A stretch of 37,911 nucleotides of DNA from Nitrososphaerota archaeon (lineage in GTDB: Archaea; Thermoproteota; Nitrososphaeria_A; Caldarchaeales; JAVZCJ01), in NCBI GenBank assembly GCA_038874475.1, contig JAVZCJ010000011.1, positions 1 through 37,911 of the forward strand. Direction: 5' to 3'. Shown piece by piece: positions 16,242 through 24,608 of this stretch (positions within the stretch are counted from its first letter, which is position 1; the number at the start of each line of letters is the position of its first letter). A model generated the notes under the pieces. The model made no database searches. It was not told the origin of the DNA and saw nothing but the letters and a program-made list of their open reading frames with translations. A program made the position numbers and the translations under genes.

Positions 16242-18368
16242 CTATATAATTATAATTTTAATAATTAAAAGAATTATAAATATACCTATCATAATTCCCA
16301 ATAAATTATAGTTTAATATTCCTGTATGCGTTTTCCTAAACTTATTACAAAAAGCAGCTCCAGCTCTAGCTAAAACATAATTGAAATTATCTATGCTAGA
16401 CAATTCTATGACTTTTAAAGACCATTTACTAAAGCTTACAACAAAATTTGCTAATACATAATTGAATTTATCTATTATGTTTAATTCTATTTTTCTCCAT
16501 ATTGCTCTACTTAAATTTATTAAAGGATAGACAAAGTAATTATAATAAAATCTATTTATATAGTATCTATTATACAGAAATACTCTAATACTATTTAAGA
16601 ATGGCTTGCGTTCCATTACTCCTTTAATATCGATACTCCTTTTTACATATATATAATATGATGGAATTGCACCTATAGCTAAAACTATTACTGAAGTTAT
16701 TGGAACAATTAATGATAAAAGTTCTTCTGAAGCAGCACTACTCATTTTAGAGAAAATAATTGTTTCTCCTAAATATTCATGAAATGTTTCTTCAAGCCAA
16801 CTTTTTGCAAATGGTCCTATTAAACCGAAGAATATTGTTCCACATACAAGTAAAGCATAAGGAACCCACATTATTTTTGGAGCTTCATGAATATGATGCC
16901 CTTCTTTTTCAAGTTCTTTCAAATGATGGCTTTTTTCTCCAAAGAATACGATTCCTATCATTCTAATACTATAAAAGCTTGTTATAATAGCACTTATAGC
17001 TGCTAAAATGAATATTAAATATTGATTGGCTAATAAAGTAGATTCAAGGATCATATCTTTACTCCAAAAACCACTGAATAAGAATGGAAATCCCATTAAT
17101 GATAAAGCAGCTAATAGAGTAACCCAGAAAGTTATTGGCATGTTCTTTCTTAATCCACCCATGTCTGTCATAAATCTTGATTCACATGCATGAATTATAG
17201 CTCCTGCAGATAAAAATAATGCAGCTTTAAATAATGCATGGCTCATTAAATGAAAAACTCCTGCAACATATCCTATTATAAAATCGGCAGTCAATCCTGC
17301 AACTCCAAGAGCAGTCATCATATATCCAAGCTGGCTAACAGTTGAATATGCAAGAACTTTCTTTATTTCTTTTGAAACAATTGCTTGAGAACCAGCTATA
17401 AAAGCTGTAATAATACCTATCCAAGCTACTACATAGAAGAAAATTATCAAATCGTTTGGAGATGCCCCAACCCATGTAGCTTTATAAATTATTGGGAAAA
17501 TTCTTCCAACAAGATATACTCCTGCTTTAACCATTGTAGCAGCATGTATAAGTGCACTAACTGTTGTTGGTCCAGCCATAGCATCTGGAAGCCATTCCAT
17601 TAATGGAAGCTGAGCAGATTTACCTATTGGACCACCAAATAATAATATAGTAGCTGGAATCAATATATGAATAGGAACTTTACTTATAGCTCCTTCTTGA
17701 AGTTCTATAAAGTTTAATGTACCACTGAATGCAAGTATCATAAACATTCCTATAAGCATTGAGATATCTCCAATTCTAGTTGTTATGAAAGCTTTCATTC
17801 CACAATGTGATGGAGGATATGCTTCAGGTTTTTCTCCAACCCAACATTTAAGCCAATCTTTTTCAGAATCTCTATACCAAAAACCAATTAAACCATAGCT
17901 GCATAATCCTACTCCTTCCCATCCAAATAGCATTTGTATTAAGTTATCAGACATTACTAATAATAGCATATTCCCTATAAAGAAGTTCATGAAGAACCAA
18001 TATCTTGTAAGACTAGGGTCTCCATGCATATAAGCTAATGAATAAACCATTATTAGAAAAGAAATTATAGCGACAACATTCGCCATAATTATGCTTAATG
18101 GATCTAATAAAACTCCTACTTTCAGTTCACTTAATATTGGTGCATTTGGAATTCTTATCCAATCCAATTGATTATTTATTGGCCAATGTATTCCATGTTC
18201 AAAAAGTAAAGGAATAAGAGAAATTGTTGAAAGCATTGCTAATAAAGAAAAGAAAATTGCTCCATAATCTCTAGCTTTAGAATGAATTTTAGCTAATATA
18301 GGAGTTAATAAGGCTCCTAAAATTGGGAAAATCCAACAAAGCCAAGCTTGATAAATAAATTCACTCAT
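16242..18368 (-). CDS. nuoL: Complex I-like antiporter subunit NuoL
   Basis: A 708-aa membrane protein, the largest antiporter-like subunit. Helices run through most of the length, and the C-terminal third (after about residue 520) fits the long lateral helix and final anchor of NuoL. Motifs include LLFGWEGVGLCSYGLIGFWY, PLMEWLPDAMAGPTTVSALI and HAATMVKAGVYL. Frame continuity would allow a GTG three codons earlier, but that GTG is part of the ribosome site GGAGGTG, which is six nt before the ATG at 18368, so 18368 is the start. The gene overlaps nothing and begins one base after the stop of the preceding gene. Confidence 0.96.
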   Translation of the reverse strand: MSEFIYQAWLCWIFPILGALLTPILAKIHSKARDYGAIFFSLLAMLSTISLIPLLFEHGIHWPINNQLDWIRIPNAPILSELKVGVLLDPLSIIMANVVAIISFLIMVYSLAYMHGDPSLTRYWFFMNFFIGNMLLLVMSDNLIQMLFGWEGVGLCSYGLIGFWYRDSEKDWLKCWVGEKPEAYPPSHCGMKAFITTRIGDISMLIGMFMILAFSGTLNFIELQEGAISKVPIHILIPATILLFGGPIGKSAQLPLMEWLPDAMAGPTTVSALIHAATMVKAGVYLVGRIFPIIYKATWVGASPNDLIIFFYVVAWIGIITAFIAGSQAIVSKEIKKVLAYSTVSQLGYMMTALGVAGLTADFIIGYVAGVFHLMSHALFKAALFLSAGAIIHACESRFMTDMGGLRKNMPITFWVTLLAALSLMGFPFLFSGFWSKDMILESTLLANQYLIFILAAISAIITSFYSIRMIGIVFFGEKSHHLKELEKEGHHIHEAPKIMWVPYALLVCGTIFFGLIGPFAKSWLEETFHEYLGETIIFSKMSSAASEELLSLIVPITSVIVLAIGAIPSYYIYVKRSIDIKGVMERKPFLNSIRVFLYNRYYINRFYYNYFVYPLINLSRAIWRKIELNIIDKFNYVLANFVVSFSKWSLKVIELSSIDNFNYVLARAGAAFCNKFRKTHTGILNYNLLGIMIGIFIILLIIKIIII

Positions 18369-18369
18369 T

Positions 18370-19896
18370 TTATACACCTCCTAAAAGATTATTAGAAGCT
18401 AATTCAACAATTTTAATAAATAAATCCAATTTGATTGTTATTAAAATACATAATATTGCTAAAACAATTATTGGAAATACCATTGATAAAGGTGCTTCAT
18501 GAACTTTTTCAACTATTTCTGTGGGCTTTTTTAACATTATTCTTTGAGTTAACCATAAATAATAAGAAGCTGCAAAGATACTATTTAAAATAACAATTAT
18601 AGAAATTGCTAACATAAAATTATTTTCAGGAATACTTAAACTAGCTAAAATTATGAATAGTTTACTCCAAAATCCACTTAATGGAGGAATTCCTGCTAAA
18701 TTAAATAATCCAATAGATAAAGATAATCCACTTAAAGGCATTTTTTTACCAATACCTTCAAGTTTAGAAATCGCTCTAGTTTTAGCTTCATGAGTAAAGC
18801 ATCCTGAACATAAGAAGAGTAACCCTTTACTAATCGCATGATTTAATATATGCAATAGTGAACCAATTATAGCTATTCCAGCAATCGATGCTTCTTTTAA
18901 ACCATAATGAGTTAAAACATAAGCACCTATCCCTCCTCCAACAAGAATATAACCTATATTAACAATGCTTGAATAAGCTAATAATCTTTTTATATCCTTT
19001 TGCATTAAAGCCATAAAATTAGCTATAGTAATTGTTAAAACTCCAAAAAGCATTAAAATTGTTCCAAAATCAAATATTTTTGGATGGAAAATTGTAAATA
19101 AACTTCTAAACATAGCATAGACTCCAGTTTTTATAACAACTCCTGAAAGCATAGCACTTATAGAGCTTGGAGCTGCAGGATGAGCATCTGGCAACCATGT
19201 ATGTAATGGAACCATTGCTGCTGTTACACCAAATCCAACAATTATCATACATATTACAAGATATAGAAGAGATAATGGAGCTGAACCATTTCCATATATC
19301 GTTTCAATTGCCGAATGCAATTTTGTAAAGTTTAAGCTTCCTACTAAGCCATATAGTAGAGAAATACCGTATAAAGAAATCAAAGATCCAATAGTACTCA
19401 TAACTAAATATTTAAATCCTGCTTCAACTGGTTCCCATTTATATTTTCTAAATGAAACAAGAGTATAAGATGCTACACACATCATTTCCCAAAAAACATA
19501 TAAGTTAAAGAAGTCATTTGAAAAAGCTACTCCAATCATTCCAGCTACAAGAATTAAAAGCAATGAATAATATTTATCTAATCCACTATCAACTTCCATG
19601 TATTTAATAGAATATATTGAAACTAGCAATCCTAATCCACAAAATATGATTGCCATGTATAAACTAAGATTATCTACTCTTAATTCAACTCCAAGTGGAG
19701 GGCCATAAGGATCTATTGTAAAACTTTGTGGAAGATTTCCAAAAAAGCTATAAAGAATAATAAAAGCTATTAAAAACGCAGCTATAGCAACAATATCCCT
19801 AATTTTCTCAAATCCTATTTTTTTACCCAATAGGTCAATTAATGGAATTATGGCAGCTGCTCCAAGTAAAACAATTATAGGTTGTAATATCATCAT
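18370..19896 (-). CDS. nuoN: Complex I-like antiporter subunit, NuoN position (NuoN/NuoM type)
   Basis: A 508-aa polytopic protein, the third antiporter-like subunit. Its motif HTWLPDAHPAAPSSISAM and the following VVIKTGVYAMFR are closer to NuoM/MrpD than to classical NuoN, so the name rests on its place after nuoK and on there being three antiporter genes. A conserved Glu in FWEMMCVASYTL (about residue 136) and LLAYSSIVNIGYIL match the proton-path helices. The ribosome site AAGGTGG lies within the last codons of nuoK. An ATG immediately after the first gives a start uncertain by one codon. Confidence 0.9.
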   Translation of the reverse strand: MMILQPIIVLLGAAAIIPLIDLLGKKIGFEKIRDIVAIAAFLIAFIILYSFFGNLPQSFTIDPYGPPLGVELRVDNLSLYMAIIFCGLGLLVSIYSIKYMEVDSGLDKYYSLLLILVAGMIGVAFSNDFFNLYVFWEMMCVASYTLVSFRKYKWEPVEAGFKYLVMSTIGSLISLYGISLLYGLVGSLNFTKLHSAIETIYGNGSAPLSLLYLVICMIIVGFGVTAAMVPLHTWLPDAHPAAPSSISAMLSGVVIKTGVYAMFRSLFTIFHPKIFDFGTILMLFGVLTITIANFMALMQKDIKRLLAYSSIVNIGYILVGGGIGAYVLTHYGLKEASIAGIAIIGSLLHILNHAISKGLLFLCSGCFTHEAKTRAISKLEGIGKKMPLSGLSLSIGLFNLAGIPPLSGFWSKLFIILASLSIPENNFMLAISIIVILNSIFAASYYLWLTQRIMLKKPTEIVEKVHEAPLSMVFPIIVLAILCILITIKLDLFIKIVELASNNLLGGV

Positions 19897-19899
19897 TCT

Positions 19900-20211
19900 C
19901 TACCACCTTAATCTTCTTAATTTTCTTAAATCTATGCTTCCATAATGTCTATAAGCATTAAGTATTAATGATAAAGCTACAGCAGCAATACATGCAGCAA
20001 TAGAAATAGAAATAATAGTTATTGATTGAGCAAAATAATCTACACCATTTTTTGAAAAACCAAGCGTAATAAAGTTTAGATTTATAGCTGAAGTAATTAT
20101 TTCTATTCCAATAATTGTTTTAACCATATTCCTTTTAGAAGAAATGCAATAAAAGCCTAATATTATAAGTAAAAGAGAAGTAGTTAAATATATACTTAAT
20201 ACATCATTCAT
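19900..20211 (-). CDS. nuoK: Complex I-like subunit NuoK
   Basis: A 103-aa protein with three transmembrane helices, the NuoK/MrpC fold. Conserved Glu residues of the proton path are visible (GIEIITSAINLNFI in helix 2). The longer open frame beginning at 20277 would add a lysine-rich N-terminus that merely overlaps nuoJ2; the ATG at 20211 has GAGG in front of it and overlaps the nuoJ2 stop by eight nt, so it is the start. The helix-2 Glu corresponds to E36/E72-type residues of NuoK. Confidence 0.93.
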   Translation of the reverse strand: MNDVLSIYLTTSLLLIILGFYCISSKRNMVKTIIGIEIITSAINLNFITLGFSKNGVDYFAQSITIISISIAACIAAVALSLILNAYRHYGSIDLRKLRRLRW

Positions 20212-20512
20212 ATTCTTCTTCCTCCTTTTCTTCAATAATAGGTTCTTCAATAACCGCTTCTTCCATTGCTCCTTCACCTTTCTCGATTCTAAATAATGCA
20301 GCTATTGCTGCAACAGAAGCAAATACAATAAAACCTTGTATAAAAACATCAATAGACCTATATGTCCAAATAAAATATGGTTCTTCTTCAAGAGATGGAT
20401 TTCCTAAACTTTGCGGGATTGGAATAAATTTTGAAAAATCTATTGCATAAAAAGATGCTACTATCAATATAAGAGCTGCAATTATTATAGATAAAATTTT
20501 TTCCAATCTCAT
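20204..20512 (-). CDS. nuoJ: NuoJ C-terminal half (J2)
   Basis: A 102-aa protein with two helices: the first about residues 8-26, the second about 55-74 (FIQGFIVFASVAAIAALF). Between them is an extended loop, and the C-terminus is an E-rich tail. It corresponds to the last part of NuoJ, which in archaeal Fpo complexes is also encoded as J1 and J2. It overlaps J1 by four nt (ATGA) and has GGAGGAG upstream. The acidic tail (EEPIIEEKEEEEYE) is unusual for NuoJ. Confidence 0.85.
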   Translation of the reverse strand: MRLEKILSIIIAALILIVASFYAIDFSKFIPIPQSLGNPSLEEEPYFIWTYRSIDVFIQGFIVFASVAAIAALFRIEKGEGAMEEAVIEEPIIEEKEEEEYE

Positions 20513-20757
20513 TCTATTCTCCTCCTTTTTATAGTATGCATAACAGCTAGAAATAGAACTGTTACGGCACCTGCATAAATAGCTAATTGGAAAACAGCTA
20601 CATATGGTGCTCCTAAAATATAGAAAATTATTGCTAAGAATATACTGAATATAGAGAAAGAGAGGATAGCTTTAGTTAAATCTTTTAATTCGATTGATAA
20701 TAAAGCAAATAGTATTAAAAGGAAAATTAATACTAAATGTAATATCATATCATTCAT
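20509..20757 (-). CDS. nuoJ: NuoJ N-terminal half (J1)
   Basis: An 82-aa protein of three helices matching the first part of NuoJ, including the conserved helix-3 pattern YVAVFQLAIYAGAVTVLFLA that carries the pi-bulge tyrosine region in complex I. GGTGA six nt before the ATG sets the start, one base after the stop of nuoI. The split from J2 is by overlapping stop and start in different frames, so it is a real two-gene arrangement rather than one damaged gene. Confidence 0.9.
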   Translation of the reverse strand: MNDMILHLVLIFLLILFALLSIELKDLTKAILSFSIFSIFLAIIFYILGAPYVAVFQLAIYAGAVTVLFLAVMHTIKRRRIE

Positions 20758-20758
20758 T

Positions 20759-21097
20759 TTATTTCACCACAAGAGTTCTTCTATCAAATGCTATAATTTC
20801 AAAATCTTTTGTAAGTTCAATAGCATTCTTTGGACAACTTTCTGCACATTGAGCACAAAAAGTACAACGGTCCAAATAGAAAATTGGCCTTTTACCTTTC
20901 TCATCAGAAGTCATTTCACATGCTCCAGATGTGCAAACTGTTGCACATATCCCACAACCAATGCATCTATCTCTATGAAAAGAAATTTTCCCTCTATATC
21001 CTTCAGGAATGTGTACTAATTCTTTTTCTTTAAATGGATATAATACTGTAGCTCTCTTTTTAAATAAATGTTTATATAATTCTTTAAACATTGCCAT
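20759..21097 (-). CDS. nuoI: 2x[4Fe-4S] ferredoxin subunit NuoI
   Basis: A 112-aa peripheral-arm subunit with two [4Fe-4S] sites: C45, C48, C51, C55 and C78, C81, C84, C88. It carries electrons from ferredoxin or another donor toward the NuoB cluster. The N-terminal 40 residues form the amphipathic lead seen in NuoI. GGTGA upstream of the ATG at 21097 sets the start. No NuoE, F or G genes follow or precede, so this subunit is the likely entry point for electrons, as proposed for ferredoxin-using complexes. Confidence 0.95.
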   Translation of the reverse strand: MAMFKELYKHLFKKRATVLYPFKEKELVHIPEGYRGKISFHRDRCIGCGICATVCTSGACEMTSDEKGKRPIFYLDRCTFCAQCAESCPKNAIELTKDFEIIAFDRRTLVVK

Positions 21098-21098
21098 T

Positions 21099-22082
21099 TT
21101 AAATCACCAATCTAACTAAAAAGAATTGTAAAACTGATAATGGTAATAAATAATTCCATGAAAAATCAACCATTTGGTCTATTCTAAGACGAGCAAACAA
21201 AGCTCTAATAGTTGATAAAATTAATAAAACAATGATAGTTTTTATTATGAAATAGATCGTATAAAAGAAAGGTTCTAAGCCAGGTATGACTGGCCCTAAT
21301 GGACCACCAAGATAAAGTGCAACAGCTAAACCAGAAACATAAACTAATTCTAAATCTCTAGCAAATCTAAATAAAGCTAATTTTCTACCTGAAAATTCTG
21401 TTAACCAACCAGCAACAATTTCTTGTTCAGCTTCAGGAATATCGAAAGGAACTCTTTCAAGTTCAGCTTGAGCAGCAATAACATAAATTGCAAAACCTAA
21501 CGCTTGAGGACCAAATATAAGCCAAGGATGTGTTGATTGATATTTTACTATTTCTGAAATCCTTAAAAATCCAACATTTAATGCAACACCAACTATTGAA
21601 AGCATTAAGGGTATCTCATATCCGAGCAATTGTAATACTGCTCTTTCAGCACCAACTGCTGAAAATCTATTATTTGAAGATAAACCAGCACAAAAAACTA
21701 ATATACAAAATAAAGTCATAATTGCTATAGCAAATATTATATCTCCATCAAAAGATAAAATTCCACCAGCATTTATTATTGGAAGCAAAAGAGTTGCTGT
21801 AAGAATTATTGAGAAAGAGAATATTGGAGCTAAAGTAAAAAGTATTTTATCAGCTGCTTTTGGAACAATATCTTCTTTTGCAATAAGTTTTATAAAATCT
21901 GCTAAAGGTTGAAGTATTCCAAATGGTCCTGCGTAAAGAGGGCCAACTCTATTTTGAAGCTTTGCATAAAATTTTCTATCAATCCATTCATATAATAATG
22001 AAATAATTCCTATGAAGAGAAAACCAGGAAAAATGAATATTTCAAGAATTTTGAATGCAAATTCTATTTCAAACATTTTCAT
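21099..22082 (-). CDS. nuoH: Complex I-like membrane subunit NuoH
   Basis: A 327-aa, eight-helix membrane protein that joins the peripheral and membrane arms. Family motifs are clear: YAKLQNRVGPLYAGPFGILQ, LADFIKLIAKEDI, PFDIPEAEQEIVAGWLTEFS and FARLRIDQM. The frame is open to an ATG at 22097, but the ATG at 22082 overlaps the nuoD stop as TGATG, a typical coupling arrangement. A further ATG at 22076 is also possible. Acidic residues in the PEAEQEIVAG loop, important in coupling, are kept. Confidence 0.95.
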   Translation of the reverse strand: MKMFEIEFAFKILEIFIFPGFLFIGIISLLYEWIDRKFYAKLQNRVGPLYAGPFGILQPLADFIKLIAKEDIVPKAADKILFTLAPIFSFSIILTATLLLPIINAGGILSFDGDIIFAIAIMTLFCILVFCAGLSSNNRFSAVGAERAVLQLLGYEIPLMLSIVGVALNVGFLRISEIVKYQSTHPWLIFGPQALGFAIYVIAAQAELERVPFDIPEAEQEIVAGWLTEFSGRKLALFRFARDLELVYVSGLAVALYLGGPLGPVIPGLEPFFYTIYFIIKTIIVLLILSTIRALFARLRIDQMVDFSWNYLLPLSVLQFFLVRLVI

Positions 22083-23269
22083 CAACTCTTTTTCCATTCT
22101 TTCTTAGAATATTCCTTTAATTCTTCCCATGACCATGTCCATTTTTTATCTTTCTCGATATCTAAAAATTGTACTCTACCTGTACAACAAAGACAAGGAT
22201 CAATAGAAGCATATGCAATTGGAATATCAGCTATTTTAACAACATAATCTCCACTTGAAGTAAGCATACGGCATAGAGCTGGAATATTTGCTAATGTTGG
22301 AGTACGAACTTTATATCTATAAGGCTTCTCACTTCCATCAGATACGACATAATGTAAAAGCTCTCCTCTTGGAGCTTCAACTCTAGTAATCGCTTCACCT
22401 TTTGGTGGTTTAAGAGGGAGCTTAATTCTTATAGGTCCTTTAGGTAAATGATCTAAACAATACCTTATCATATTTATACACTCAAAAATTTCATCTACAC
22501 GTACTAGAACTCTTGAAAAAACATCACAATATGGATAAGTTATTACATTGAATGGTACTTCATCATGAGCAGCATAAGGAGCATCTGCTCTAACATCATT
22601 TTTAACATTTGAAGCTCTTAAAAGAGGGCCTACAGCACAAAGTTTAACAGCATCAATAGTTTTAAGGATTCCTACTTCTTTAGTTCTAGTAAGTATTGTT
22701 GGTTCAGCTGCTGCAACACTTTTATAATATTTTGTACGTTCTTCAACTATATCCATTGTTTTTCTTATCTTATATTCAATATCGCTTGTAATATCTCTTC
22801 TAACTCCTCCAATTGTTGTATAAGCAGTATTAACTCTATTGCCAGTTATTGTTTCAATCAAATCCATAACTCTTTCTCTATCTCTCCAAACATACATGAA
22901 TAATGTATCAAAACCTATTTCATGACCAGCTACTCCAAGCCATAAAAGATGGCTATGAATCCTATTCAATTCTTCAATTATTACTCTTAAATATTGAGCT
23001 CTAGGAGGAATTTCTTTATCATAAAGTTTATCAACATTTAAAGTATAGCATATTGTATGAGCAACATTACATATTCCACATATTCTTTCAGCCAAATAAA
23101 TATTTTGAATATAGTTTCTATATTCCATTGCTTTCTCTATTCCTCTATGCATATAGCTTACATCCACGTCTACTCCAACAACATATTCTCCTTCAACTTC
23201 CAATTTTAAAAGAATAGGTTCTGGAAGAGCTGGATGTTGTGGACCTATTGGTACAGTAAATGATGACAT
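22082..23269 (-). CDS. NuoD-like subunit with [NiFe]-hydrogenase ligand motifs (group 4 hydrogenase large subunit)
   Basis: A 395-aa protein homologous to NuoD and to the large subunits of Ech/Mbh-type [NiFe] hydrogenases. Unlike true complex I NuoD it has both nickel-iron cysteine pairs: C64 and C67 in ERICGIC, and C359 and C362 in DPCLCC. The N-terminal GPQHPALPEP is the hydrogenase form; complex I has GPQHPSTHG or similar, so the His near the quinone head is absent. After DPCLCCTGR there is a 30-residue tail (366-395), the place where maturation proteases cut other hydrogenases. GAGGTG precedes the ATG at 23269. I therefore call it a catalytic hydrogenase subunit; use of a quinone is less likely. 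Confidence 0.93.
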   Translation of the reverse strand: MSSFTVPIGPQHPALPEPILLKLEVEGEYVVGVDVDVSYMHRGIEKAMEYRNYIQNIYLAERICGICNVAHTICYTLNVDKLYDKEIPPRAQYLRVIIEELNRIHSHLLWLGVAGHEIGFDTLFMYVWRDRERVMDLIETITGNRVNTAYTTIGGVRRDITSDIEYKIRKTMDIVEERTKYYKSVAAAEPTILTRTKEVGILKTIDAVKLCAVGPLLRASNVKNDVRADAPYAAHDEVPFNVITYPYCDVFSRVLVRVDEIFECINMIRYCLDHLPKGPIRIKLPLKPPKGEAITRVEAPRGELLHYVVSDGSEKPYRYKVRTPTLANIPALCRMLTSSGDYVVKIADIPIAYASIDPCLCCTGRVQFLDIEKDKKWTWSWEELKEYSKKEWKKS

Positions 23270-23271
23270 TT

Positions 23272-23733
23272 TTATACACCTCTTAAAGGTTTAGGATGTT
23301 CAGGTTTATACTCTTTTCTTAATGGATATACTCCTTTTGGCCAATTTTCAGGAAGGACTACTCTTTTCAGATTTGGATGTCCTCTGAAGTTTACACCAAG
23401 TAAATCATATACTTCTCTTTCATAAAAGCTTGCACCTGGAATGATATCAGTAATAGTATCTATTTCAGGATTATTTTTATCTATAGAAGTTTTAACATTT
23501 ATTGTAGTGCTTCTTCCTAAATGTGCAATTATTTGTATTTCATTACTCATGTCTATTCCAGTTATGGTTTGTATATGAGGAATATTGAAATTTTCAACAA
23601 TGAATTTAATAACTTCTTTATAAGATTCTTTAGGAACAACTATATTAATTATATTTTTTCTAGGTATAGAAGATTCTATTATTTTCTCTTTAAAAGCTTC
23701 TTTTAATTTATTTAAAAAATCTTCATCACTCAT
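23272..23733 (-). CDS. nuoC: NuoC-like 30-kDa subunit
   Basis: A 153-aa peripheral subunit. The family signature is present near the C-terminus: ERE..DLLGV.F.GHP.L.R..LPE.WP, followed by YPLRKEY (about residues 113-146). It is a separate gene, not fused to NuoD as in some bacteria. It begins two nt after the nuoB stop, with GTGG in front of the ATG, and ends two nt before the nuoD start. It is a structural subunit without cofactor. Confidence 0.95.
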   Translation of the reverse strand: MSDEDFLNKLKEAFKEKIIESSIPRKNIINIVVPKESYKEVIKFIVENFNIPHIQTITGIDMSNEIQIIAHLGRSTTINVKTSIDKNNPEIDTITDIIPGASFYEREVYDLLGVNFRGHPNLKRVVLPENWPKGVYPLRKEYKPEHPKPLRGV

Positions 23734-23735
23734 TT

Positions 23736-24158
23736 TTAACCACTTCTAATCTTTTTTACAAGAGTTGCAACAGCTTGAATTATTGCTTCTGGTTTTACTG
23801 GGCAACCGGCAATATATGCATCTACTGGAATTACAGCATCCAACCCTTCATAAACATTATAGCAACCTCTAAATGCTCCTCCACTCATAGTACATGTTCC
23901 TACCGCAACAACAAATTTTGGATCAGGGATTTGCTCATATATTCTAACAACTCTATCTTTCATTTGTCTTGTAATAGGACCAGTTACAATGAATATATCC
24001 GCATGTCTTGGACTACCCTTAAGAAGGGCACCAAACCTTTCTAGATCGTATCTTGGAGTTAAAGCTGCTAAAATTTCTATATCACATGCATTACATGCTC
24101 CTGTACAAAGATGCACTATCCAAGGGCTTCTTGATCTAGCCCAACTTATAATACCCAT
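23736..24158 (-). CDS. nuoB: NuoB-like small subunit of hydrogenase type
   Basis: A 140-aa subunit that binds the [4Fe-4S] cluster next to the active site. Cysteines are C18, C22 and C25 (CTGACNACDIE), C89 (GTCTMSGG), C99 and C119 (AGCPVKPE). Complex I NuoB has an adjacent Cys-Cys pair; here the pair is C22-x2-C25, as in EchC/MbhJ hydrogenase subunits. The following LTPRYDLERFG is also common in that group. AAGGG lies about nine nt before the ATG. It pairs with the NuoD-like subunit to form the hydrogenase module. Confidence 0.94.
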   Translation of the reverse strand: MGIISWARSRSPWIVHLCTGACNACDIEILAALTPRYDLERFGALLKGSPRHADIFIVTGPITRQMKDRVVRIYEQIPDPKFVVAVGTCTMSGGAFRGCYNVYEGLDAVIPVDAYIAGCPVKPEAIIQAVATLVKKIRSG

Positions 24159-24174
24159 GTTACTTCAACCCTTT

Positions 24175-24522
24175 TTAACTTTTTCTTCTCAAAATAAATA
24201 ATGCAATAAATAAGAGAAAACAATAAATTGATGTAAGAGCTAATAAAATTGGTTTAAAAGGATTTTCGGGTGGAAAGCCCATAGATAAAACTAGAATCAT
24301 AGCAACAATATCAAAAACCATGAAAAGAGCAGCATAATCAAATAAATGAATTACGACAGGAACCTTTTCTGCTGGAACATCTTCTCCACATGCATATGAA
24401 GAAACTTTATCTTTTGATTTGGATGGATTAGGAGCAATTTTTCCAGATAGTATATATATAATAATTGTAATAAAGAGAGAAAGAATGAAAATAGTTATAG
24501 GAGAAGTCATAGCACCCAACAT
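24175..24522 (-). CDS. nuoA: Complex I-like subunit NuoA, first gene of the operon
   Basis: A 115-aa, three-helix membrane protein. The family loop YACGEDVPAEK (conserved Cys) and the helix YAALFMVFDIVAM with its central acidic residue are recognisable. The frame reaches a TTG at 24537, but the ATG at 24522 has GAGG nine nt upstream and is preferred. NuoA is normally found in complex I and Fpo but absent from Ech- and Mbh-type hydrogenases, so its presence beside hydrogenase-type NuoB and NuoD is notable. The 86-nt spacer before it holds TTTAATTTAA-type AT-rich sequence suited to a promoter. Confidence 0.93.
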   Translation of the reverse strand: MLGAMTSPITIFILSLFITIIIYILSGKIAPNPSKSKDKVSSYACGEDVPAEKVPVVIHLFDYAALFMVFDIVAMILVLSMGFPPENPFKPILLALTSIYCFLLFIALFILRRKS

Positions 24523-24608
24523 ATTTGAGCGCCTCAATTACATTTTTCAACTAAAATTAAATTAAATAAAAGTTTTTCTATTATAGAAATGTTAAAAAGG
24601 TTTAATAT

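Noticed and set aside
22082-23269. Plain complex I / F420H2 dehydrogenase NuoD
   Set aside because: The first reading from gene order, but both [NiFe] Cys pairs and a C-terminal tail are present, the quinone-site His region differs, and a hydrogenase protease is adjacent.
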